DNA from: Symbiodinium natans
Taxonomy: Eukaryota; Sar; Dinophyceae; Suessiales; Symbiodiniaceae
Assembly: GCA_905221605.1 (NCBI GenBank)
Contig: CAJNDS010000321.1
Coordinates: 145,001-165,944, forward strand
Length of the DNA stretch: 20,944 nt
Direction: 5' to 3'
Shown: piece after piece, positions 16,884-20,944 of the stretch
Layout: every line of letters starts with the position of its first letter
Position numbering within the stretch: the first letter of the stretch is position 1
The notes under the pieces: model-generated
The model's database searches: none
Told to the model about the DNA's origin: nothing
The model's input: only the letters and a program-made list of their open reading frames with translations
Made by a program: the position numbers and the translations under genes

Positions 16884-19626
16884 GTATATATGCACACTTT
16901 GGCTTTTTTTGTATTCTTACTATGTTTCTTCTATATTCTAAATATAAATATAGATATATGCAGATGTATATATATATATATGTGTATATATATATATATA
17001 ATTCGTTTATTTATTTATACAATGCAAAGATATATGCATAGATGCACGTGCGTATAAGCCTTCGTCGAGACCAGGCTTCAGCTTGGTGATGTTCATTGCC
17101 TCCATGTGCGGCCTCACCAACTCACCGGCTTTCCAGATGCGGAAGCCTGAGACATTAGGGTTTAGGGTTTAGTGTTTAGGGTTTAGGGTTTGGGGTTTAG
17201 GAACGGGGATTTAGGGCGGGGGGGTTTTGGGCCGGGGGGGCGGGGTGGGGGTGATTATAATATAATTACGTAGGGACTAGGGGTTTAGGAAAGGGGCCTT
17301 AATAATTAGAATGGGCTTCTTTCTATTTCCTAATTTGTTTTTTTTTTGTTTGGGGGAGGGGGGGGTGATTATAGTTTAATTATGTATGGGGTTTGGTGGG
17401 GTGATTCTGGTGTAATTATACCTGCGGTTTTCTTGGGGGGGGGGGGTGACTATACTAAAATTAAATCGGCCCTATACCCTAAACCCTAAACACTAAAGAC
17501 CACAAGTTACTACGATTATGTGTGGGCTTTTTCCTGGATGACTAAAGACCCTGAGCCCCAAATCCTGAATCTAAACCCTCAACCCTAAACCCTTTAAACC
17601 CTCAACCCTAAACCCTAAACCCTAAACCCTAAACCCTAAACTTCTCAAACACAACCTTCAAGGTTTCGACTTTGGAGAGTCTTTTTGTTGTTTGAACTTG
17701 AAGGCTTCAACTGTAAACCCTCAAGCAGATGATTGGGCTGGCTTTGTGGGACTCAAATGGCCCAGATCAGACATCCCAAGCCCTGCTAAAGAACCTCCAA
17801 CCTACGCAAAAAAGTAAAATATTGTCCAAGACTATGACAGCCCATCAGGCCCATCAATAAACGGTGCCTGAGCCATCGCTACGAGCATTTTGAGAGTTTC
17901 GAGAGAATCAGGTAAGACGGCTTACCCTAGACCCTAAGCCAGCCTTTGAGCCGTCCGAAATCCTTGAACCCTAAACTCCCCCAAGCCACAACCCTAAGCC
18001 TTAAGATGACAACATGAGTCCTCAATCCTAAGTTCCCCGAAGCCCTCAGATCATCACAGCATGAAGCCTAAACCCTAAAATCCCCGAACCCCTAGAACCC
18101 CCCAAAAAGTGTGGGAGCCGCCATCCCCAAGATGGTTTCGGTTTTAGGGTTTGGGCCGCTTTGGCCCTCGCCAACACAACGAATTCTAGAATCCTAAAAA
18201 GCCTGTAAAACCCAATCTCTTTGTAACTCGCCTCCCCCCGCTCGCCCCAAACCCTCATAAAGCCCCTACACCCCTGCACCCCTGCGCCCGTAAACCTGTC
18301 TTACACCCTAGAACCCCAGCACTTGGGTTTGATATTCACTTAGGTAGAACCTGAGTGATATGTCGGGCAACCAGACTTCTACCTGGTTATATGCCTATTT
18401 TGGGGCAGCTGATCAGTCACAAGCACCCGAAAACCAAAACGCCGAAAGTCTATAACCTCCTAAACACCCTAAACCCCAACTAAACCCTGCCATTAAAAAA
18501 CGCACACCTCCAAAAAGGACAACGAACAAACGCGAAATCCACTGAGGATGCGGCTTATCTACGCATTCTTTGGTGCCAGGAACCCAGGAGGGGGTGACGT
18601 GGAGGGCAAACGTCGGCTCATGAAGCCTAAACCCCATACCCTAAACCCTAAACCACCCTAAACCCTAAACCCTTGTGGGTTTAGGCCTTGGGCTTTTGCA
18701 GCGGGATGGGAATCACGAATCGAAGAATCTTAAAGCGAAAAAGCCCACATCTTCAACTCCGCACCGAAAACCCTTCAAACACCCTGATCAAGCGCAAAAC
18801 TCTGAAGCCCCAACAAGTGGCCGCCTGGTGTTAATCCCTTCCCCCTCTTCCTAAACCATATTAAACCCCCCCTACCCCCCAATATTAAGTGCGTTATGTT
18901 ATGGTGTATGGGGTATCTAGTATTACGGGTTACGGGGGTTTAATATTAGGGGAGGGGATGGGCATGAGAGCGATCTAACAGGGTATTGTAGGATATCATT
19001 GGGCATGGCGGGGTAGCACGGGGGGCTATAGGTATCATAGGGTATTGTCAAGTATTCTTTGGCATTAGCGGTTTGGAGCTTTGTTTTGAAGACCGTTGCC
19101 AGAATTAGACAGTGGGCGCCTCTGTGCATATCAGGGCCGCAGATATCCTGCAGGGTGGGCGCTTTAAAAAATCATCTTCTCACGCATACTGGGCTTGAGA
19201 GGATCTTATATCGAAGAATAACCCTAAACCCTAAACCCTAAACCCTAAGCCCCAAACCCTAAACCCTAAACCCTGCCTTTAAGATGCCCCGGAATCCAGC
19301 CAGCTCAAGCTCCAAAGCCCCACCCCTATGTGTCAAGATGCGCGCAGCCCCCGCCCAGAAACTTCAAAAACACCTTACTGAAGGAAGATTCGAATCACAA
19401 GTACGACCTCTGGTACCACTTATCTAGGAAAGCTTCCTGGAAGCATATGCACGATCTCTGGTACAACTTCCTGAAGATTCCCTAGGTCAGAGATACGGGA
19501 GTCTCCGTGCAACCCTAAGATCTCTGAGATCTGAAGACCCCTATGCCAGGTCTTGGTGTTCTCTTGCTTCATCGTGCTTGACACACAGCTGATCGCCTTG
19601 CGGCCCAGAACCACATACGAAGCAGG
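7759..19626 (+). CDS. TMBIM/Lifeguard-like (Bax inhibitor-1 family) gene, at least 13 exons
   Basis: The gene span covers exons T1-T13, listed separately. Conceptual splicing keeps phase at every junction and gives the family landmarks in order and at family-like spacing: F-x3-VYSIL..QL (TM1), NPALM (TM2), RRSPTNYILLSAFT (TM3), VGFISAQY..SVLIVLAVTS (TM4), LTLFACQTKYDIT, PYAFGAL (TM5) and LIYAFFGVLVFSCFIVLDTQLI (TM6). The family are seven-helix proteins of ER, Golgi and related membranes linked to calcium leak and stress or cell-death control. The Asp of DTQ (19580-19582) matches the conserved helix-6 acid. Helix 7 (LYLD motif) and a confident N-terminus were not found. The family call is firm; the exact borders of several exons are not. 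Confidence 0.85.
7868..7927 (-). repeat. CCCTAAA array in intron T1-T2
   Basis: Seven or so degenerate heptamers (CCCTCAA, CCCTGAA variants). Further degenerate copies occur to 8090. Confidence 0.85.
8147..8412 (+). repeat. Two short TTTAGGG arrays in intron T1-T2
   Basis: Arrays at 8147-8205 and 8350-8412. Between them is a unique island with a good acceptor, CTTTCTACCAG (ending 8266), and open frames in two registers (MSHSGNPSRSEAPSPEFC or HEPFRQPFQIRGTLS). It does not fit the TMBIM protein. Confidence 0.8.
8644..8694 (+). CDS. TMBIM exon T2 (helix 1)
   Basis: It reads IVTTVIGGIVMKLAGPL, a hydrophobic helix continuing T1. The inferred end is CTG|GCACGA (GC donor, phase 0). Splicing to T3 gives GPLAESIAKSNPAL, matching the family length between helix 1 and the NPAL motif. 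A longer version to GAAG|GTTCGG at 8714 is possible but lengthens the loop. The acceptor CCGAG|A lacks the usual G. Confidence 0.65.
8881..8918 (+). CDS. TMBIM exon T3 (loop and start of helix 2)
   Basis: A pyrimidine-rich tract and CATGCCAAG|G precede AESIAKSNPALM plus two bases (CT). In-frame read-through meets TGA at 8923, so an intron must start before it; CT|GCCATG is a GC donor in the right phase (2). NPALM is a good match to the (S/N)PAL segment of the family. Confidence 0.7.
9000..9152. repeat. AT-rich TATG/TATA microsatellite in intron T3-T4
   Basis: Interrupted runs of ATGT, TATA and TACG. Two similar tracts occur at 14984-15148 and 16853-17035. Confidence 0.85.
9422..9641. repeat. 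Long C/T tract ending in an A tract
   Basis: About 210 nt of C runs broken by T or TT, followed by A12. The glycine- or proline-only frames it creates on both strands are artefacts. Like the other couples it reads C then A. Confidence 0.95.
9777..9871 (+). repeat. Degenerate TTTAGGG array before exon T4
   Basis: Decayed heptamers (TTTCGGG, TTTAGAG, TTCAAGG). It includes an internal duplication of about 29 bp (TTTAGGATTCAAGGCTTAGG at about 9818-9837 and 9851-9870). Confidence 0.8.
9896..9956 (+). CDS. TMBIM exon T4 (helix 2)
   Basis: GCCAAG|G opens TLLVGSITTSVVAWLLSDEN; the phase-2 junction with T3 makes LMLTLLVGS, with the G-S pair at the same distance from PAL as in human TMBIM4. The exon ends at AAT and the next bases, GTTTAGGG, are both the donor and the first telomeric repeat of the intron. 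Two other frames are open here but do not fit the family. Confidence 0.7.
9957..9981 (+). repeat. TTTAGGG array starting at the splice donor of T4
   Basis: Three heptamers begin exactly at the inferred exon end (AAT|GTTTAGGG). Confidence 0.8.
10600..10808. repeat. CCCTAAA array, unique island, TTTAGGG array (intron T4-T5)
   Basis: CCCTAAA and CCCGAAA copies at 10600-10679, and TTTAGGG copies at 10775-10808. The island between them has AG|G at 10684 and a GT donor CAG|GTATGG at 10739, open in frame as AMMFVFMCCAMPQHGALQ. As a phase 0 to 0 cassette it could be included between T4 and T5, but the family does not need it. Confidence 0.7.
11168..11260 (-). repeat. CCCTAAA array before exon T5
   Basis: Degenerate CCCTAAA and CCCGAA copies, ending about 25-40 nt before the inferred acceptor. 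Confidence 0.8.
11284..11321 (+). CDS. TMBIM exon T5 (helix 2-3 loop)
   Basis: It reads LLKGPDTMRRSP plus AC. Joined to T6 it gives RRSPTNYILL, the family signature for the loop entering helix 3 (R-R-x-P-x-N). The right end uses a GA donor (CCTAC|GAAGCT). The left border is the weakest of the set: CTGAG|C keeps phase 0 with T4, while AAAG|G at 11293 would need another phase. Confidence 0.5.
11347..11515 (+). repeat. TTTAGGG array with a homogenised TTTGGGG block
   Basis: Standard TTTAGGG copies surround about 8 copies in a row of TTTGGGG (11396-11455), so one variant has been amplified locally. Confidence 0.95.
11613..11632 (+). repeat. Second copy of the GGTTGCTGGGCTA family
   Basis: ATAACATGGTTGCTGGGCTA differs in one base from 6131-6150. 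A C-rich then A-rich tract (about 11560-11595) precedes it, as a T/G tract does in the first copy. Confidence 0.7.
11751..11840 (+). repeat. TTTAGGG array with TTTCGGG block
   Basis: About 4 consecutive TTTCGGG heptamers sit between TTTAGGG copies. Confidence 0.9.
12131..12213. mobile_element. MITE-like inverted repeat (short)
   Basis: TTATACTAACAGTCCTTA (12137-12154) and TAAGGACCGTTAGTATAA (12190-12207) match at 17 of 18 positions; flanking CCC/GGG extend the stem. It lies in intron T5-T6. Non-coding. Confidence 0.75.
12328..12615. repeat. TTTAGGG/TTTGGGG array then facing CCCTAAA array
   Basis: The + oriented array (12328-12474) has many TTTGGGG copies and two GGTTTAATTA variants. A CCCTAAA array follows at 12546-12615. 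They are complementary and about 70 bp apart. Confidence 0.9.
12661..12780. mobile_element. MITE-like element next to exon T6
   Basis: GTTCATGGGTAGTTA (12671-12685) has its exact reverse complement at 12756-12770, and the arms extend outward through CTTGGA / TCCAAG with few mismatches. Its right end is 12 bp from the acceptor of T6 (12792). The interior is AT-rich and non-coding. Confidence 0.75.
12793..12838 (+). CDS. TMBIM exon T6 (helix 3)
   Basis: TTTTGTTCCAAG|G begins an exon reading NYILLSAFTVAEAVM. FT-x-x-E/M-x at this point is a family hallmark (P-x-N-Y-x-L-L-x-x-F-T). The residue count to VG in T7 equals that in human TMBIM1 (FT + 6 + G) only if the exon ends at ATG|GCCATT, a GC donor in phase 0. 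A GT donor two codons earlier (GCA|GTCATG) is the alternative. Confidence 0.85.
12908..13185. repeat. CCCTAAA array, GC-rich island, TTTAGGG array
   Basis: CCCTAAA copies at 12908-13024 and TTTAGGG at 13127-13185, in intron T6-T7. The GC-rich island between them is open in three frames and gives no family match. Confidence 0.85.
13186..13916 (+). other. Unique part of intron T6-T7
   Basis: It holds exon-like islands that do not fit TMBIM. After TCTTAACAG at 13315 comes ILGALPYDERFAYNLQLAVP and more; after TTCTTTGCACAG at 13475 comes SRPMVEFEKVLLPKK then TGA. They could be remnants of other coding sequence, an alternative 3' end, or chance. Overlapping minus frames are also open. Confidence 0.3.
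13917..13978 (-). repeat. CCCTAAA array before exon T7
   Basis: Nearly 9 clean copies ending about 28 nt before the acceptor. Confidence 0.95.
14007..14038 (+). CDS. TMBIM exon T7 (helix 4 start)
   Basis: CGGTGAG|G opens VGFISAQYTQ plus GA; the donor is GTCCAT (phase 2). With T8 this makes VGFISAQYTQESVLIVLAV, matching the family segment VGxISSxY..xxVLxA. At 32 nt it is one of the smallest exons. Confidence 0.8.
14056..14098 (+). repeat. TTTAGGG array just after T7 donor
   Basis: Six copies starting 17 nt inside intron T7-T8; complementary to the array at 14256-14395 before T8. Confidence 0.9.
14256..14395 (-). repeat. CCCTAAA array just before T8 acceptor
   Basis: Degenerate CCCTAAA, CCCCAAA and CCCTAAG copies ending about 15 nt before the acceptor at 14409. 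Confidence 0.9.
14410..14446 (+). CDS. TMBIM exon T8 (helix 4)
   Basis: CCCTCCCAG|G starts SVLIVLAVTSIV. The end GTG|GTCGGC leaves six residues between Thr and LTLF once joined to T9, as in human TMBIM1. The frame stays open past the donor (GSQDVDLFYGGSYS), but read-through would destroy the match to T9. Confidence 0.85.
14607..14777 (+). repeat. T26-G16 couple followed by TTTAGGG/GGGCTTA array
   Basis: The longest T-then-G couple runs directly into an array in which GGGCTTA is amplified in two blocks. It lies in intron T8-T9. Confidence 0.95.
14811..14866 (+). CDS. TMBIM exon T9 (signature LTLFACQTKYDITGF)
   Basis: After AACCTCAG|G it reads VVGLTLFACQTKYDITGF plus CT. The stretch (L/V)T-x-F-x-x-QTK-x-D-(F/I)-T is the most diagnostic motif of the family, between helices 4 and 5. 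The inferred donor is CT|GCTCCG (GC, phase 2); read-through hits TAG at 14886. Confidence 0.92.
14984..15148. repeat. TA microsatellite tracts in intron T9-T10
   Basis: Several (TA)n runs separated by GTATGT-rich sequence. Long frames across it on both strands come from codons such as ATA/TAT and are not genes. Confidence 0.9.
15149..15784. other. Unique part of intron T9-T10
   Basis: A very good acceptor (CATTGTTTTTTGCAG, ending 15214) and a T-rich stretch are present. Frames are open on both strands: minus EAEPGPSSEASTDMRQMAPR and a Lys-rich continuation; plus GGLLLLPLGILLGACQPSAF. A plus frame MRNGIFTDLVFYSDRR occurs near 15610. None is needed by TMBIM. A relative of the GGTTGCTGGG family is at 15558-15592. 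Confidence 0.35.
15785..16047. repeat. TTTAGGG array, coding-like island, CCCTAAA array
   Basis: TTTAGGG at 15785-15822 and 11 clean CCCTAAA at 15972-16047. The island between reads YIADDVKPPGVLETPIEEEV on the minus strand with strong third-position bias, and a second frame is open on plus. Confidence 0.8.
16172..16283. mobile_element. MITE-like inverted repeat before exon T10
   Basis: AGCCCAATACCC (16181-16192) and GGGTATTGGGCT (16263-16274) are exact complements, and TACCCA/TGGGTA extend the arms to 16172 and 16283. It lies 57 bp upstream of exon T10. Non-coding. Confidence 0.75.
16341..16375 (+). CDS. TMBIM exon T10 (helix 5 start)
   Basis: GCCTGCCAAG|T starts with one base that completes CTT with T9, giving DITGFLPYAFGALCAMF, which fits the family pattern D-F-T-G-F-x-P-Y-L-F-x-A-L. 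The donor is G|GCGCAG (GC, phase 1). Confidence 0.75.
16498..16698 (+). repeat. G-tract and long TTTAGGG array (about 26 copies)
   Basis: A G-rich run leads into the longest + oriented array, essentially perfect from 16517. It lies in intron T10-T11. The unique island after it (16699-16815) is open on both strands (plus VNIKVIEVLHQSEAFRLFSL before ATT|GTGAGT; minus KRLRLMQDFDDLDVNL). Confidence 0.95.
16853..17035. repeat. TA/TATG microsatellite upstream of T11
   Basis: Repeated TATATA and TATG blocks ending about 40 nt before exon T11. Confidence 0.9.
17075..17135 (+). CDS. TMBIM exon T11 (helix 5)
   Basis: GACCAG|GC completes a Gly codon and reads FSLVMFIASMCGLTNSPAF plus CA. With T10 it forms one hydrophobic helix (ALCAMFGFSLVMFIASM) and a short loop. 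The donor is GA (CA|GATGCG), phase 2. The opposite strand is also open here (GELVRPHMEAMNITKLKPGL), but the plus reading completes the family at the expected place and phase. Confidence 0.7.
17157..17202 (+). repeat. TTTAGGG array just after T11 donor
   Basis: About 6 copies starting 21 nt inside intron T11-T12. Confidence 0.85.
17246..17468. repeat. Four dispersed copies of a G-run + GTGATTATA-TAATTA motif
   Basis: Near 17246, 17361, 17396 and 17435 a G run is followed by GTGATTATAATATAATTA or a close variant (GTGATTATAGTTTAATTA; GTGATTCTGGTGTAATTA; GTGACTATACTAAAATTA). The last three are spaced about 35-40 bp apart. Confidence 0.8.
17472..17643 (-). repeat. CCCTAAA copies
   Basis: A short group at 17472-17493 and a cleaner array at 17570-17643. 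Confidence 0.85.
17644..18460 (+). other. Unique part of intron T11-T12
   Basis: Scattered decayed heptamers. One exon-like island ends in a consensus donor AG|GTAAGA at 17911; it reads PINKRCLSHRYEHFESFERI upstream. It has no place in the TMBIM protein. Confidence 0.3.
18547..18574 (+). CDS. TMBIM exon T12 (28-nt microexon, helix 6 start)
   Basis: CACTGAG|G adds one base to CA of T11 (Gln) and reads MRLIYAFFG. The donor is GGT|GCCAGG (GC, phase 0). Joined to T13 it gives LIYAFFGVLVFSCFIVLDT, the same length as the usual LIY-x3-G-x-L-x-F-S-x-x-I-x-x-DT pattern. A longer open frame continues (ARNPGGGDVEGKRRLM) but does not match the family. Confidence 0.8.
18617..18675 (-). repeat. CCCTAAA array in intron T12-T13
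   Basis: Degenerate CCCTAAA and CCCCATA copies close to the T12 donor. Confidence 0.85.
18858..18946. mobile_element. MITE-like inverted repeat
   Basis: ATATTAAACCCCC (18858-18870) and GGGGGTTTAATAT (18934-18946) are exact complements; CCTC/GAGG-rich flanks may extend the arms to about 18835-18960. The GGGTATTG-like words after it (18980-19050) are further decayed repeats. Confidence 0.75.
19220..19276 (-). repeat. CCCTAAA array
   Basis: Eight copies with one CCCTAAG and one CCCCAAA, in intron T12-T13. Confidence 0.95.
19402..19469. repeat. Pair of 19-bp direct repeats
   Basis: ACGACCTCTGGTACCACTT and ACGATCTCTGGTACAACTT differ at two positions and start about 49 bp apart. Confidence 0.8.
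19550..19626 (+). CDS. TMBIM exon T13 (helix 6, DTQ motif)
   Basis: CCTATGCCAG|G opens VLVFSCFIVLDTQLI then ALRPRTTYEA. F-I-V-x-DTQLI is the helix-6 signature of TMBIM proteins; its Asp is part of the pH-sensing acidic pair in bacterial homologs such as YetJ (family knowledge). The exon may stop at ATC|GCCTTG (19595, GC donor) or at GG|GTTTAT (19627, GT). Helix 7 with the second Asp (LYLD) should follow, and I did not find it. Confidence 0.85.
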
Positions 19627-19693
19627 GTTTATGTTACTGTTATTGGTGAGGGTATATATGGGGTGTCCTTTTGGGGATACAAGGAATACCCGA

Positions 19694-20069
19694 AACCCTA
19701 AACCCTAAAACCCTAAACCCTAAACCCTAAACACTACTTCATATACTGGGCTTCAGGTTGTTGGGGGCTGGGGAATCGTTTGTAGCACTCTCTTCCAAAA
19801 TCTTCGGGTGGTCACCGAATGCTGGGCGCCGACAAGGCTGCAGTTGCAGTCCCCTTCCTAAACCCTAAACCCTAAACCCTAAACCCTAAACCCTAAACCC
19901 TAAACCCTCATTGCTCCAGACGTTCTGGCTTCCCAAGTCTGGCTTGTTTCTCATGATTTGGGCGATCACGCCCTCAGCCGGAAGCCTATAAAGCCCTGAA
20001 ACCCACCCCCCTAAACCCTAAACCCTAAACCCTAAACCCTAAACCCTAAACCCTAAACCCTAAACCCTC
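19694..20069 (-). repeat. Three CCCTAAA arrays
   Basis: Copies at 19694-19735, 19858-19908 and 20010-20069. The islands between (19740-19856 and 19909-19990) are coding-like on minus (for example PAEGVIAQIMRNKPDLGSQN) but have no recognised partner. Confidence 0.9.
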
Positions 20070-20205
20070 AAGGCCAGGATAAATAGAAATTGTAGGTGTT
20101 TCATTACGAGCAGCTCGTGCAATAATCCTTCATCCTTCACAGTGCAAAAATATTAGCCAAACCCTTCAGCCAGCCCCCTTTCAGCCCACTTGCCCCCCTC
20201 CACCC

Positions 20206-20456
20206 CTCCAGCCCCTCCAGCCCCTCCAGCCCCTCCAGCCCCTCCAGCCCCTCCAGCCCCTCCAGCCCCTCCAGCCCCTCCAGCCCCTCCAGCCCCTCCA
20301 GCCCCTCCAGCCCCTCCACAGCCTCCAGCCCCCTCCAGCCCCTCCAGCGCCTCCAGCCCCTCCAGCCCCTCCAGCCCCTCCAGCCAATCCAGCCAATCCA
20401 GCTCCAGCCCCTCCAGCCCCTCCAGCCCCGCCAGCCCCTCCAGCCCCTCCAGCCCC
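20206..20456. repeat. 9-bp minisatellite CTCCAGCCC
   Basis: More than 20 units, with imperfect units (CAGCCAATC) in the right half. Because 9 is a multiple of 3, all frames stay open (Pro-Pro-Ala, Trp-Arg-Gly and others); these are artefacts. Confidence 0.97.
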
Positions 20457-20499
20457 AGCCCCACAACCCCAAGGACAAAAGCAAAAAACAAAACCCGGC

Positions 20500-20557
20500 A
20501 AAACCCCCCAAAACCCCCCAAAACCCCCCAAAACCCCCCAAAACCCCCCAAAACCCC
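20500..20557. repeat. 10-bp tandem repeat AAAACCCCCC
   Basis: About six units immediately after the 9-bp minisatellite; C-then-A polarity again. Confidence 0.95.
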
Positions 20558-20581
20558 GGACACAAACCCTATACAATTTCT

Positions 20582-20632
20582 ATAAACCCTAAACCCTAAA
20601 CCCTAAACCCTAAACCCTAAACCCTAAACCCT
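20582..20632 (-). repeat. CCCTAAA array followed by a shared tail
   Basis: Seven copies, then CCCTCAAG and, 10 bp on, ATAAATAGAAATTGTA (20642-20657). The array ending at 20069 has the same tail (20079-20094). Confidence 0.9.
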
Positions 20633-20749
20633 CAAGACAAAATAAATAGAAATTGTATGTGGTATCATTCTGAATTTTCCGAGATATTTGTCTAAACAGC
20701 TGACAAACAGAGTTTAAGTAAATTAATCCAAAGCGGGAGGCCGGAAGGA

Positions 20750-20944
20750 CCAAATCGCCTCCCAAAGCCCAAATTGGCTTCCAAAACGCCAAATTTGCTT
20801 TTCATGGCGAAATTGGCTCCCAAAGTTCAAAATTAGCTTCCAAAGCAAAAAACTGGCTCTCAAAGCCAAAAATTAGCTCCCAAACCGCCCAAAATTGGCT
20901 CCCAAAATTGGCTCCGAAAGCCCGAAAATTGTGCTTCCCCAAAG
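20750..20944. repeat. Degenerate tandem repeat of about 20 bp running off the edge
   Basis: Eight or more copies of a unit like AAATTGGCTCCCAAAGCC with substitutions and small indels. No gene is seen between 20633 and the end. Confidence 0.85.

Noticed and set aside
17060-17147. Minus-strand exon GELVRPHMEAMNITKLKPGL
   Set aside because: Very protein-like, but the plus strand at the same place supplies helix 5 of TMBIM in the required phase; the minus reading is probably a shadow.
20500-20557. Ciliate-type CCCCAAAA telomere
   Set aside because: The unit is 10 bp (A4C6), short, and internal.
20137-20585. Open frames of 131-142 residues in four frames
   Set aside because: Produced by the 9-bp minisatellite, which keeps every frame open.
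1-20944. tRNA, rRNA, CRISPR array, bacterial promoter or operon
   Set aside because: No cloverleaf, rRNA-like segment, spacer-repeat array or prokaryotic gene arrangement was seen on either strand.

Overview
The window looks like nuclear DNA of a eukaryotic alga, most likely a dinoflagellate (Symbiodiniaceae or a relative). Three things point there: dozens of interstitial TTTAGGG/CCCTAAA blocks in both orientations, very low coding density, and inferred introns that mostly end in AG|G and often start with GC or GA instead of GT. There is no sign of prokaryotic organisation (no operons, ribosome binding sites, tRNA, rRNA or CRISPR). The assignment is an inference from sequence style; no database search was possible.

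Left end (1-2303): four exon-like blocks on the + strand (2-258, 1081-1243, 1673-1809, 1916-2303) join in frame through GT-AG introns. They give the 3' part of a protein I do not recognise. The intron before the third block is partly filled by a CCCTAAA array.

Middle (2304-7758): mostly telomere-like arrays, fold-back elements and low-complexity tracts. A few short exon-like islands are listed with low confidence.

Right two thirds (about 7759-19626): the main result. Read by eye, short + strand islands between the telomeric blocks assemble, all phases agreeing, into a TMBIM/Lifeguard (Bax-inhibitor-1 family) membrane protein. Landmarks in order are VYSILCMQL, SNPALML, RRSPTNYILL, FTVAEAVM, VGFISAQYTQESVLIVLAVTS, LTLFACQTKYDITGF, PYAFGALCAMFG, RLIYAFFG and VLVFSCFIVLDTQLI. 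At least 13 exons, mostly 28-61 nt, are separated by introns of about 0.2-1.5 kb. Most inferred donors are GC or GA. The last conserved helix of the family (the LYLD segment) was not found, so the gene probably continues past the right edge or is broken.

The introns hold telomeric arrays, CnAn homopolymer couples, AT microsatellites and several MITE-like inverted repeats. In some introns a TTTAGGG array lies at the donor and a CCCTAAA array near the acceptor, so the transcript could fold and bring the splice sites together. The far right end (20000-20944) is repeats only: two copies of an array-plus-tail unit, a 9-bp and a 10-bp minisatellite, and a degenerate tandem repeat running off the edge. 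Peptides are given in pieces of 20 residues or fewer.
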